Origin: Bacteroidaceae bacterium
GTDB lineage: Bacteria > Bacteroidota > Bacteroidia > Bacteroidales > Bacteroidaceae
Direction: 5' to 3'
DNA: 32,260 nt
Assembly: GCA_021443415.1 (NCBI GenBank)
Contig: JABUTZ010000013.1
Coordinates: 85,066 to 117,325, forward strand
A program made the position numbers and the translations under genes. Below the pieces are notes generated by a model. The model ran no database searches. It was not told the DNA's origin and saw nothing but the letters and a program-made list of their open reading frames with translations. Below are positions 15,086 through 22,977 of this stretch, piece after piece. The first letter of the stretch is position 1. Each line of letters begins with the position of its first letter.

Positions 15086-18000
15086 TTACTTCGTGACGAT
15101 GACTTTGCCGTTTCTTATCGCGACGCCGCGGTAGGTGGCGGCGTTGACCTCCTGACCCTGCAGGTTGTAGGTCCTCGTAGCGTGTGAGTCGGTGGCGGTG
15201 ACGCTGTTGATGCCGTCGTAGCGCGAGGGGTCGATGTACGCGACACAGGCGTTGATGATGCGCTCGGTGTCTGCGTCGATGAGCATGACGACCATCTTTG
15301 CGTTCTTGGGGTTCTCGACCACATCGGTCAACTCGCCCTCCAACTCGCACACCATCACCTCGTCGGCTGCGGCCTGCTGGGGGAGCAGGGCGGGAGTGCC
15401 GGCATAAGATGAACTGTAGACGGTGCGCACCACGTCGTTGTGGACGTAGCCGCGCACGGTCTCCATGCCGTACTTGCCACCGCGTCCCCAGTCGCCGAGG
15501 AGCGGGTCGGGGTTGTTGGAGAAGTAGTTGTGCTGTAGGTTGACGAGGCTGTCCTCGAGGAGGACGGCGAAGACGTTCACCTTCATGTTCTTGATGTTCA
15601 GTGCGCTCGTCACCTCGACGGGCATGGTGAACTCGCGCGTTGTCTCGTTGTAGTTGACCTTTGCGGAAACGGCGAGGGGTGTTGCCTTTTCCATCTCGAC
15701 GGCCACGCGGTCCATCCACAGTTCGCCGTTGTGGCTGAACGTGAAGCGGAACGACTCGTCGGTAGTCATCGGCATGCATGCGTCCGTGCTGCGCTGGATG
15801 ACGGCGGTCGGAGCTCCGTAGAGACCAAGATAAGTGGTGTAGCCATCGAGTCCGTTGCCCCAGATGTCGCCCGTGTAGGTGTGGATGCTGACGGGAATGA
15901 AGCGGTTGCCGTAGAGGCGCTCCATCTGGCTGATGGCGAGGATGCCCTGCGGGCAGTTGCCGCAAGTGGTGCCCGTCATCTCCTCCAGTACGACGCGCTT
16001 TGTGGGTGTGAACGTGAGGTTGTCGACAGTGCCGCGGATGCGGTTGGTCACGCCGTCGAGAGTCAGTTCGATGGTGTACGCCACCGTCTCGCCGCGCCGG
16101 AGCGGCAGTTGGTCGGCGAACGTGAAGTCGTAGTGGTCGCCCGCCTTCAGCGAGAGACCCTCGGCTGAGAGCCGGCTTATGGTCTTACCCTCGCTGTCGA
16201 GGAGCGAGAGGGCGACGGACGAGTAGGTGTGTGTCTTGTCGGTGATGTCGAGGCGACCGCTGACGGTTGTCGCGCCGAGGTTCTCGACGCAGTCGGGCGA
16301 GGTCACCGTAATGATGAACGGCAGGTCGCGGCTCACCACTATGTTGTCCACGAAGACCATGCTCTGTGCGCGGTTCTCGTTGCCGAAGCAGAGGTATATG
16401 TTCTTGCCCGCGTAGGCGCTGAGGCTCAGGCTGATGTCCTGCCATTCGCCCGAGAGCATCTCCTCGTCGTCGCCAGGCGTGAGCAGTGTGTCAGCCACCA
16501 GGTCGCCCTCGCTGAGGATGCGGTTGTAGGTCGCCTCGTCGATGGAGGACAGCTGGTCGTCGGTGGCAAGAATGATGACCTTGAGGCGGTCCTGCTTGGC
16601 CTTGCGGTAGCTCTGCGCCTGGAACGACAGACGGCAGAGAGCGTCGGGGATGAAGATCTGGGGCGACACCATCCAGTCGTGCGACTGTCCCGAGGGCGAG
16701 TAGAGCGAGTGGGAGGCGGCGCAGTAGTCAGCGCTCTCGAGAGTCTCGTGGATGGAGAAGTTCCACGGTGTGTTGTCCTTGTCGAACTCCAGTTCGGTCA
16801 TCGCCGTGATTGGGTTGCGGTGGTCGCCCTCGTAGAGCATCCATGTGGCTATCGAGCTGGCAACGACGTTGAAGTCCTCCTTGAATATGATGGCGTCGCT
16901 CGGGTCCACCTCGCGCTCGTAACTACCACGGAGGCGCATTGTCCAGCGCTCGTTGGCCCCGCCGCCCATGAGGTCGGTCAACGAGCCGGCGCCCAGCGCT
17001 ACCGTGTAGTCGACGTCCTTGAGCAGGTACTGCGTGGTCGGGGGGAAGAGCATCACCGACGTGCCGTTGTATGCCACCACGAGGTCGCATACGCGCTTGC
17101 CCTCGGCTGTCGTCTCCACCCATGCCGAGGCGGTGTCGGTGCCCAGCACGTCGCAGTCCATCGTCAGCATGACGGGCGAGCTTGAGTAGTCGAGCTTCGA
17201 GGTCGTGCTGCCGTCCTCGGGATAGACGCTCACCACGCGCACGGGCGCACTCGCGCGTCCTTTATATTGTATCGTAATGTCCGTGTTAGTCTGTTCGCTG
17301 TCGCCCGCCACGCATACGGTGCCTGCGGGCAGGTGGAAGTCGTAGGTCTTGTCCGCCTCGAGGTCGCGCGAGCGGAACGCCACGACCACCGTCTTGCTGT
17401 CGGTCGGGTCGACATAGATGCCGTTGCCCGAGAGCGACTGCCACGAGCCAAAGGTGGCGGCCGTCTGTGCGCCGATCACCTCGACGCTGCGCGTGAACGT
17501 GAGCCGGATCTGGCTCAGGCGACTGAAGCTGGTCCCCGCCTCTGGCGAGGCCGTGTAGGCACCCAGCAGCTTGAGGTCCTTGCAGACATCCACCAGACGC
17601 TCGTTCATCTTCATCACCATGTTCTGCCCGAACTGCGGGTCGACCATCGCGGTGAACGTCATGCCGTCATCAGAGATGCTGTAGGGAGTGCCCGTGTTGT
17701 CCAGTCCCGACGCCGCCGTGAAGTCCATGCCGTAGCGCTGGGCGAGGAGCGAGCGCAGGCTGTACCAGTACTTGCCGCTGCGTATGTAGAACTCGCGCGC
17801 CGCGGTGCTCATGGGCGCGCCGCCGTAGATGTTGCCGTCGTTGTCGATGACGTTGCAGAGGATGTTGCGGTCTTCGTCGGAAGCGTTGAACGCCTCGACG
17901 GCACCCGTCTCGATGTTGTAGCGCACGGGGGCGTAGTATTCCTCGGGGCTCTGTACGAAATATCCGTTGCAGACGATCCACTTCGCGTTGGGCGACATGC

Positions 18001-18793
18001 CTTGGGGCGAGAGGAAGTAGAGACCCTTGAGCAGCGGTTCGTAGCCGATGGACGTCGCGCTACCCTTCTTGTAGGCGATGTAGGTGAACGCCCCCGTCCC
18101 GTCGTTCGCCTCGCGGTCGATGAGGAAGGCGTAGTCGGGGTAGTCGACGAACATATAGCCCAGTATGTAGCGACCGTCGGCGGACACATCGACAAAGCCC
18201 ACCATGCCGTTCTTGTTGCCCTTGGGGTCGGCGGCGGGGATGGCCTTGCTGCCGAGGGTCACCTCGGTGCCAGTCGTGAGGTCCCACATCTTGCCCCATG
18301 ACATCGTGTACCAGTCCACCTCCGAGCCCGAGCCGCCGCCGTTGTGCGTCAGTCCGACGGCATAGTGCCCGTCGGGAGTCACCGCGCGCACCTGTCCGGG
18401 TTCGCTCGACAGCTTCGTCCACTTGCCCGTGGTGCGGTCGAGGAAGGCGGGGCAGTTCTCATAGCTGCCCACCACGATGTTGCCGTCGTTGGTCACCGCG
18501 AGCGCTGCCGCCACTCCGTGGAGGCTGATGTCCTGCTTCGTCTGTAGGTCGGTGATGGCGTAGGTGGTGAGGTTGATGAGTTGCGACGTGGTCGTCGCCT
18601 CCACCTCCTGGTACTGTGTCACCCACTGCCCGTTTGCAGACATCTTGCCGAAGATGTAGCCCGTGGAACTGAAGCTCTTGATCGACGGACGCTGCTGGGC
18701 GAAGGCGGTGAGGGCGAGGAAGAAGAGGAGGAGGAGGGAAGCCCCCCTCCGGCTCCTCCCGAAATGGGGGGAGGGACTGGTGTGGTGAGTCAT
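15086..18793 (-). CDS. Large secreted protein: N-terminal repeat/propeller-like region, cleaved-adhesin/choice-of-anchor-J-like domain, C-terminal Omp28-like thioredoxin-fold domain, T9SS-like C-term
   Basis: EDFNV...DWMVSPQIFI (adhesin/MAM-like); VVLEEMTGTTCGNCPQGILAISQMERLYGNRFIPVSIH (Omp28-like, CxxC); C-term YNLQGQEVNAATYRGVAIRNGKVIVTK. Start trimmed from 18823. Confidence 0.72.
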   Translation of the reverse strand: MTHHTSPSPHFGRSRRGASLLLLFFLALTAFAQQRPSIKSFSSTGYIFGKMSANGQWVTQYQEVEATTTSQLINLTTYAITDLQTKQDISLHGVAAALAVTNDGNIVVGSYENCPAFLDRTTGKWTKLSSEPGQVRAVTPDGHYAVGLTHNGGGSGSEVDWYTMSWGKMWDLTTGTEVTLGSKAIPAADPKGNKNGMVGFVDVSADGRYILGYMFVDYPDYAFLIDREANDGTGAFTYIAYKKGSATSIGYEPLLKGLYFLSPQGMSPNAKWIVCNGYFVQSPEEYYAPVRYNIETGAVEAFNASDEDRNILCNVIDNDGNIYGGAPMSTAAREFYIRSGKYWYSLRSLLAQRYGMDFTAASGLDNTGTPYSISDDGMTFTAMVDPQFGQNMVMKMNERLVDVCKDLKLLGAYTASPEAGTSFSRLSQIRLTFTRSVEVIGAQTAATFGSWQSLSGNGIYVDPTDSKTVVVAFRSRDLEADKTYDFHLPAGTVCVAGDSEQTNTDITIQYKGRASAPVRVVSVYPEDGSTTSKLDYSSSPVMLTMDCDVLGTDTASAWVETTAEGKRVCDLVVAYNGTSVMLFPPTTQYLLKDVDYTVALGAGSLTDLMGGGANERWTMRLRGSYEREVDPSDAIIFKEDFNVVASSIATWMLYEGDHRNPITAMTELEFDKDNTPWNFSIHETLESADYCAASHSLYSPSGQSHDWMVSPQIFIPDALCRLSFQAQSYRKAKQDRLKVIILATDDQLSSIDEATYNRILSEGDLVADTLLTPGDDEEMLSGEWQDISLSLSAYAGKNIYLCFGNENRAQSMVFVDNIVVSRDLPFIITVTSPDCVENLGATTVSGRLDITDKTHTYSSVALSLLDSEGKTISRLSAEGLSLKAGDHYDFTFADQLPLRRGETVAYTIELTLDGVTNRIRGTVDNLTFTPTKRVVLEEMTGTTCGNCPQGILAISQMERLYGNRFIPVSIHTYTGDIWGNGLDGYTTYLGLYGAPTAVIQRSTDACMPMTTDESFRFTFSHNGELWMDRVAVEMEKATPLAVSAKVNYNETTREFTMPVEVTSALNIKNMKVNVFAVLLEDSLVNLQHNYFSNNPDPLLGDWGRGGKYGMETVRGYVHNDVVRTVYSSSYAGTPALLPQQAAADEVMVCELEGELTDVVENPKNAKMVVMLIDADTERIINACVAYIDPSRYDGINSVTATDSHATRTYNLQGQEVNAATYRGVAIRNGKVIVTK
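18741..18777. repeat. Palindromic dispersed element (CCCTCCCCCCATTTCGGGAGGAGCCGGAGGGGGGC) inside the signal-peptide coding region
   Basis: Near-identical to 20567-20605; here read in frame as PSPHFGRSRRG. Confidence 0.85.
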
Positions 18794-18810
18794 GATGCGC
18801 TGTTTTGGGC

Positions 18811-18855
18811 GTGCCTGCGGCACGGGTGATGCGGTTTGGGGTGTGCCTGCGGCAC
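18811..18855. repeat. Direct repeats of hairpin GTGCC-TGC-GGCAC
   Basis: GTGCCTGCGGCAC at 18811-18823 and 18843-18855. Confidence 0.85.
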
Positions 18856-18865
18856 GTTTGTTTTT

Positions 18866-18897
18866 CGTTATATCGTTATAACGTTATATCGTTATGT
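18866..18897. repeat. Octanucleotide array CGTTATAT/CGTTATAA/CGTTATAT/CGTTATGT
   Basis: Direct reading. Confidence 0.85.
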
Positions 18898-18923
18898 CGA
18901 CGCACGGCGAGGATTTCGAGAAT

Positions 18924-19034
18924 AGCAAGGCTATACCTTTATTCTTTATTCTTTATTCTTTATTCTTTATTCTTTATTCTTTATTCTCTACACTCTACAC
19001 TCTACACTCTACACTCTACACTCTATTCTCTATC
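18924..19034 (+). repeat. 14-nt head AGCAAGGCTATACC plus 13 uninterrupted heptads (7x TTTATTC, 5x TCTACAC, 1x TCTATTC) and a partial
   Basis: Longest heptad array; reaches the stop codon of the 19030..19665 gene. Confidence 0.95.
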
Positions 19035-19665
19035 TGATGACTGCCTTCTTGCCGTTGGCGATGACGAGGCCGCGGGTCTTGGCGGTGGCGGGCTGGCCGG
19101 TGACGGTGTACATGCGTGCGTCGGCGTTGGTCTGCTTGGCGGAGGCGATCGAGGCGGGGAAGGCACCGTTGCAGAAGTGGACGGTGATGGTGGGGCCGTC
19201 GCCTACGTAGAACTTCATGTTGTCATGGATGCGGAGCGTATAGACAACCGTGCAGTAGCCCGTGGTCCCGGGTCCGGGCACCCACTCGGAGCGCAGGTTG
19301 GTGTATGTGCCGGCATAGACCACCTCGGTGCCGGTGCGCACGATTTGTCCGGGAGTATTGTAGATGACGCAGTCGTTGGGGAAGCACTGGCTCAGGACGC
19401 CGTTGTCCATGTGCTGGATGTCGAGTGCCAGACCGGCGTTGCAGGCAATGTCCTCGCCTATGTATCCGACGAAGATCCCCGAGTCATAGTAATCTTCTCC
19501 TCCTCCGTAGGGGTCTTCTGTCTTCTCGGTAGCGGTAATCACGGCTCCGTCGGGATAGATGTTGCCGTCTTTGTCACAGAAGACGAGTTCTTCTTTGGTC
19601 TGTGCGTTTGCGCCGAGGCAGAGGAGAGCCAGGGCGAGAGAGAGTAAAGTTTTTTTCATATTCAT
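19030..19665 (-). CDS. Small secreted protein with T9SS-like C-terminal motif
   Basis: Signal peptide MKKTLLSLALALLCLGANAQ; C-term MYTVTGQPATAKTRGLVIANGKKAVIR; ATGA coupling with the upstream Omp28 gene. Confidence 0.75.
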   Translation of the reverse strand: MNMKKTLLSLALALLCLGANAQTKEELVFCDKDGNIYPDGAVITATEKTEDPYGGGEDYYDSGIFVGYIGEDIACNAGLALDIQHMDNGVLSQCFPNDCVIYNTPGQIVRTGTEVVYAGTYTNLRSEWVPGPGTTGYCTVVYTLRIHDNMKFYVGDGPTITVHFCNGAFPASIASAKQTNADARMYTVTGQPATAKTRGLVIANGKKAVIR

Positions 19666-20477
19666 TTGATTTTTGATGATGTCACCTGGATTATTCCGTT
19701 TGCGTCGTAGAGGAATGACACGGCGTAGCAGTTGGCGGGTACGAACTTGGCTGTCGTCGAGGGCAGCGTTTCGTTGTCCAGCTTGATCTTAGACGTGTTT
19801 GTGGTCTTGCCGCCGCTCGGGAGGGTCACTGACTCGCCCCCGTCGCCGTTGACATAGTCGCGGAAGACGTGGTTGTGCATGTACGAGTTGTCGGGCTTTC
19901 CGTTGGGCATTGTCTGCATGGCTACGATGCTGTCCTGGAGCAGCATGACCTGAAGTCGGGCGTCGAGGGCGTCGTTGGCGGTCACCTGTGTGGTCACCGT
20001 CATCTCCTTCGTCTGCTCGTCGTAGGCGGTCGTGCAACTCAGGTTCGTGTATGTCGGTTTCTGGATGGCCTCGCGCACCACGTCCGCCCACGATGTGTAT
20101 TCGGTCAGTCCGCCTATGCGGTTGACCGTGCCGATGGGTTGCGTTTGCACGTTGAAATTCTTTCCGTAGGCGCGGCTCACCTCGCTCATCAGTCCGATGA
20201 CTGTCGCCGTGCCGGCAAAACCCATCGGGTCGCAGTGGATGGCTACGGGCACTATCTTGTCCTCGCCATAGGCTTCAATGAGTGACTCGATGGTCTCGGC
20301 CGCCTTCGGACAGTTGGCGCATCGCTGGCCCGTGAAGTCCTCTATCATCACCACACGTTTTGTCGCCACCGGCTCGACGTATATCAGTCGCTCGTCGTCC
20401 TTGATGTCGGAGCAGGCGGCGAGGGCGACAAGGAATAAGGAACAAAGAATAAAGAATAAGGGATTAGTCGTTTTCAT
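19662..20477 (-). CDS. Omp28-related outer-membrane lipoprotein with CxxC
   Basis: Lipobox LAAC; VVMIEDFTGQRCANCPKAAETIESLIEAYGEDKIVPVAIHCD. Confidence 0.82.
   Translation of the reverse strand: MKTTNPLFFILCSLFLVALAACSDIKDDERLIYVEPVATKRVVMIEDFTGQRCANCPKAAETIESLIEAYGEDKIVPVAIHCDPMGFAGTATVIGLMSEVSRAYGKNFNVQTQPIGTVNRIGGLTEYTSWADVVREAIQKPTYTNLSCTTAYDEQTKEMTVTTQVTANDALDARLQVMLLQDSIVAMQTMPNGKPDNSYMHNHVFRDYVNGDGGESVTLPSGGKTTNTSKIKLDNETLPSTTAKFVPANCYAVSFLYDANGIIQVTSSKIK
20433..20460. repeat. Four heptads (GAATAAG GAACAAA GAATAAA GAATAAG) encoding the lipoprotein signal core
   Basis: Sense translation PLFFILCSLFLVA. Confidence 0.88.
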
Positions 20478-20492
20478 TGACGGTTGTTTTTT

Positions 20493-20552
20493 AACGCAGA
20501 TTGACGCAGATGCTCTTGTTGTTCGTTGTCTGAAATCAAATTGACGCAGATA
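20493..20552 (-). repeat. ATCTGCG leader element upstream of the Omp28 lipoprotein gene
   Basis: 20495-20527 is an exact 33-nt reverse complement of 32228-32260. Confidence 0.88.
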
Positions 20553-20566
20553 TTTTTGTGTGATTA

Positions 20567-20605
20567 GTCTCTCCCCCCATTTCGGGGGGAGCCAGAGGGG
20601 GGGGG
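20567..20605. repeat. Palindromic dispersed element (CTCCCCCC ATTTC GGGGGGAG) abutting the DUF6029-like stop codon
   Basis: 8-bp perfect stem; second copy at 18741-18777. Confidence 0.85.
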
Positions 20606-22231
20606 TTAGAAGTTGTAATTATAGCTCAGCGTGAGTCCTTTGGTCTCAGGCACATAGCGGCAGACACCGCCGGTGCAGTTGAAGCCGTCGCTGGTGCGCC
20701 CGTAGCCTACCTGGAGGCGATGGGCGTTGTAGTTGAAGGTCACGCTGCCCTGGTAGTAGTGCTCCTTCGTAGTGCCGCAGTTCCACTGGTCGCTGACGGT
20801 GAACATCCAGTGGGGCGCGAGCGAGAGCTCGAGGAGTCCGAACGCCCAGTCGCCCTTGTCGTCACGGGTGGAGAGGTATTGGAGTTCGGCGCGCAGAGTC
20901 GTCTTGCGCGAGAGTTGGAACTTGCCCTCGCCGATGAAGATGTTGGCGCGCACGATGTCGCCGTGCTTCTCGATGGCGGGCATGTTGTAGTACAGGTTTA
21001 TGTACATCAGGTTGAGCTTGAACGTCTTGGAGAACTTCTTCTCAAACTGCACGTTGATGTCGCGGTAGTAGGTGTCGTCACCGAACTTGAAAAACTTCGA
21101 CTTGTAGCCTTCGGTGCCTGCGCCGCCCACCTGCTCCACGTCGATGGCGCGCACGTAGCTGGCATGCACCTTGAGGCTCGTGCCGTACTTGCCTCCGAGA
21201 GCCGTGCCCTTCTTGAACTTGTATCCTATCTCACCCTGGAACGCCCACTCGCCGTTCGGGTCGGTGGCGTAGGGGTAGAGGGCTGGGAGCGAGTAGGTGT
21301 GGTCCATCGTGAACGGAGGCAAGTGGTTGAGGAACAACGGATACTGGCGTGTGTCCGAGCGCGAGCTGCGGAAAAACATGTTGTCGCTGCGCTTGGCCTG
21401 TAGCAGGATGCTCAGTCCTGTCCTCGAATAGGAGGCGGAGAGCATCGCCACGTCGCCTGTGCGATACAGATAGGGAACTTCCGTCTTCACGTTCGGGTCG
21501 ATGCCCTTGCGCGCATACTCGCCGAGGAGGCTGAAGCCGTGTGTCTGCAGGCGGATGCGTGCGTCCCAGGCGTTGACAAACTTCGGGAAGTTGTAGATGT
21601 GCGTTGCGTCGTGGTAGATCGTCTCGTCCTTCTCGTACTTGTTCACCCACGAACCGCCGATGGTCAGGTGCGTGCCGTTGTCCGCCATGCCCTTGACCCA
21701 CTCCCCGATGTCGAACTCAGCGTCGGCGCCCGAGACAACGCTGTTGGAGTTGAACTCCCAGTAAGCGCGCTGGATGCCCGAGAGCATCTTCAGCGAGATG
21801 CCCTTGTAGGGACGCAGGCAGAGGCGTGCGCCGAGCAGCGAGTTGTCGATGCCGAGGCTGCGCTCCTCGTAGGTGCGGAGGACGAAGCCGCTGCCGAACT
21901 GCTCGTAGAACGTGCCTGCCGTCAGGTCCCACTTGTCGTAGTTGAGTTTCAGGTAGATGTTGGACACGCCATAGCCCTTGAACGTCGGTTCGAAGCCCGG
22001 CATCGGGTGGTCGAGGTACTCAAACCGTATGCCCCCTTCGAGGTGGCGGTAATTGACGCGCAGGTTGGCGTATGTGTTTGTGAGGAAGTGCTCGGGCATG
22101 TCCGCGTTTATCTCCGAGGGGATAAGGACGTCGCTCTGTATGCTTCCCGTCACAATCGTCTTGTCGCTCTGCGCCATCGCGGTGGCGAATGGCAGCAGGC
22201 AGAGGACAACGAAAAATAAAAGTTTTCTCAT
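20606..22231 (-). CDS. Outer-membrane beta-barrel-like protein, likely DUF6029 family
   Basis: Signal peptide MRKLLFFVVLCLLPFATAMAQ; barrel-like alternation; C-terminal LTLSYNYNF; located between Omp28-like and TlpA-like genes. Confidence 0.7.
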   Translation of the reverse strand: MRKLLFFVVLCLLPFATAMAQSDKTIVTGSIQSDVLIPSEINADMPEHFLTNTYANLRVNYRHLEGGIRFEYLDHPMPGFEPTFKGYGVSNIYLKLNYDKWDLTAGTFYEQFGSGFVLRTYEERSLGIDNSLLGARLCLRPYKGISLKMLSGIQRAYWEFNSNSVVSGADAEFDIGEWVKGMADNGTHLTIGGSWVNKYEKDETIYHDATHIYNFPKFVNAWDARIRLQTHGFSLLGEYARKGIDPNVKTEVPYLYRTGDVAMLSASYSRTGLSILLQAKRSDNMFFRSSRSDTRQYPLFLNHLPPFTMDHTYSLPALYPYATDPNGEWAFQGEIGYKFKKGTALGGKYGTSLKVHASYVRAIDVEQVGGAGTEGYKSKFFKFGDDTYYRDINVQFEKKFSKTFKLNLMYINLYYNMPAIEKHGDIVRANIFIGEGKFQLSRKTTLRAELQYLSTRDDKGDWAFGLLELSLAPHWMFTVSDQWNCGTTKEHYYQGSVTFNYNAHRLQVGYGRTSDGFNCTGGVCRYVPETKGLTLSYNYNF

Positions 22232-22239
22232 AGAATTGC

Positions 22240-22281
22240 TTTACACTCTACACTCTACACTCTACTCTCTATTCTCTATAA
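22240..22281. repeat. Heptad array TTTACAC TCTACAC TCTACAC TCTACTC TCTATTC TCTATAA
   Basis: Contains the stop codon of the 22262..22759 gene. Confidence 0.92.
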
Positions 22282-22759
22282 GTGCTCTCACTTTCTCAAT
22301 CAATTCTGTCTCGGCGCCGTCGGTGTATCCGCTGTGGCGATAGACGATCTTGCCCTTGCCGTCTACGATGATGGTGTAGGGAATCATCTGTCCGCCGAGG
22401 GCTTTGAGGAAGTCGCTGTTGGGGTCGAGCAGCACCTCGTACTCCCATCCGTGGTTGTCGACCAGCGGCTTCACCTTGTTGATGTTGTGTGCCTGGTCGA
22501 TGCTCACGGCGATCACCTTCACGCCCGTCTCCTCCTTCCATTCGTCATACACCTCGGCGATGGCAGACAGTTCGCGGTTGCAGGGCTTGCACCAAGTGGC
22601 GAAGAAGTCGATGATAAACGGCTTGCCGTCGTTTGACAACTCATTGGTGTTTACGGTCTTGCCCTCGATGTTCTTAAGAGAGAAAGTCGGCAGTTCGCTT
22701 TGTGCGCTTGCTGTTGCCGCGCAGATGAGCATCATGGATGCAATAATGATATTCTTCAT
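22262..22759 (-). CDS. TlpA/ResA-like thiol-disulfide oxidoreductase
   Basis: FFATWCKPCNRELSAIAEVYDEW; signal peptide; MIPYTIIVDGKGKIVYRHSGY. Confidence 0.9.
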   Translation of the reverse strand: MKNIIIASMMLICAATASAQSELPTFSLKNIEGKTVNTNELSNDGKPFIIDFFATWCKPCNRELSAIAEVYDEWKEETGVKVIAVSIDQAHNINKVKPLVDNHGWEYEVLLDPNSDFLKALGGQMIPYTIIVDGKGKIVYRHSGYTDGAETELIEKVRALIENRE

Positions 22760-22829
22760 TTCGGTAGTGTTTTAATTCGTTTATATGACTATCTGTTAGG
22801 CCATTTGGTTGCAAAGGTACAAAAAAGAA

Positions 22830-22868
22830 CAAACCCGACAAAATCTTTTGACCATTTTGTCGGGTTTG
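22830..22868 (-). terminator. Strong hairpin/T-tract reading leftward in the divergent TlpA/AAA-ATPase gap
   Basis: 15-bp perfect stem CAAACCCGACAAAAT/ATTTTGTCGGGTTTG, 9-nt loop; minus strand continues TTCTTTTTTGT. Confidence 0.75.
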
Positions 22869-22932
22869 CTCGGATATTGAGTGAAATCGCACATCATTTG
22901 CGTCATTGTGACGATATTTCAAATATTATTTG

Positions 22933-22940
22933 TAATTTTG
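22933..22940 (+). promoter_or_regulatory. Putative -7 box TAATTTTG for the AAA-ATPase gene
   Basis: TAnnTTTG match about 38 nt upstream of the start codon; TTG at 22906-22908. Confidence 0.4.
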
Positions 22941-22977
22941 TGGGCAAATCAACCGATTGTATCAAAACGCATCAGAT

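Noticed and set aside
18805-19647. 280-aa ORF containing LYSLFFILYSLFFILYSLHSTLYTLHSTLYSL as a possible membrane peptide gene
   Set aside because: It is the heptad array translated and then antisense to the 211-aa gene; no evidence for a real start or independent gene.
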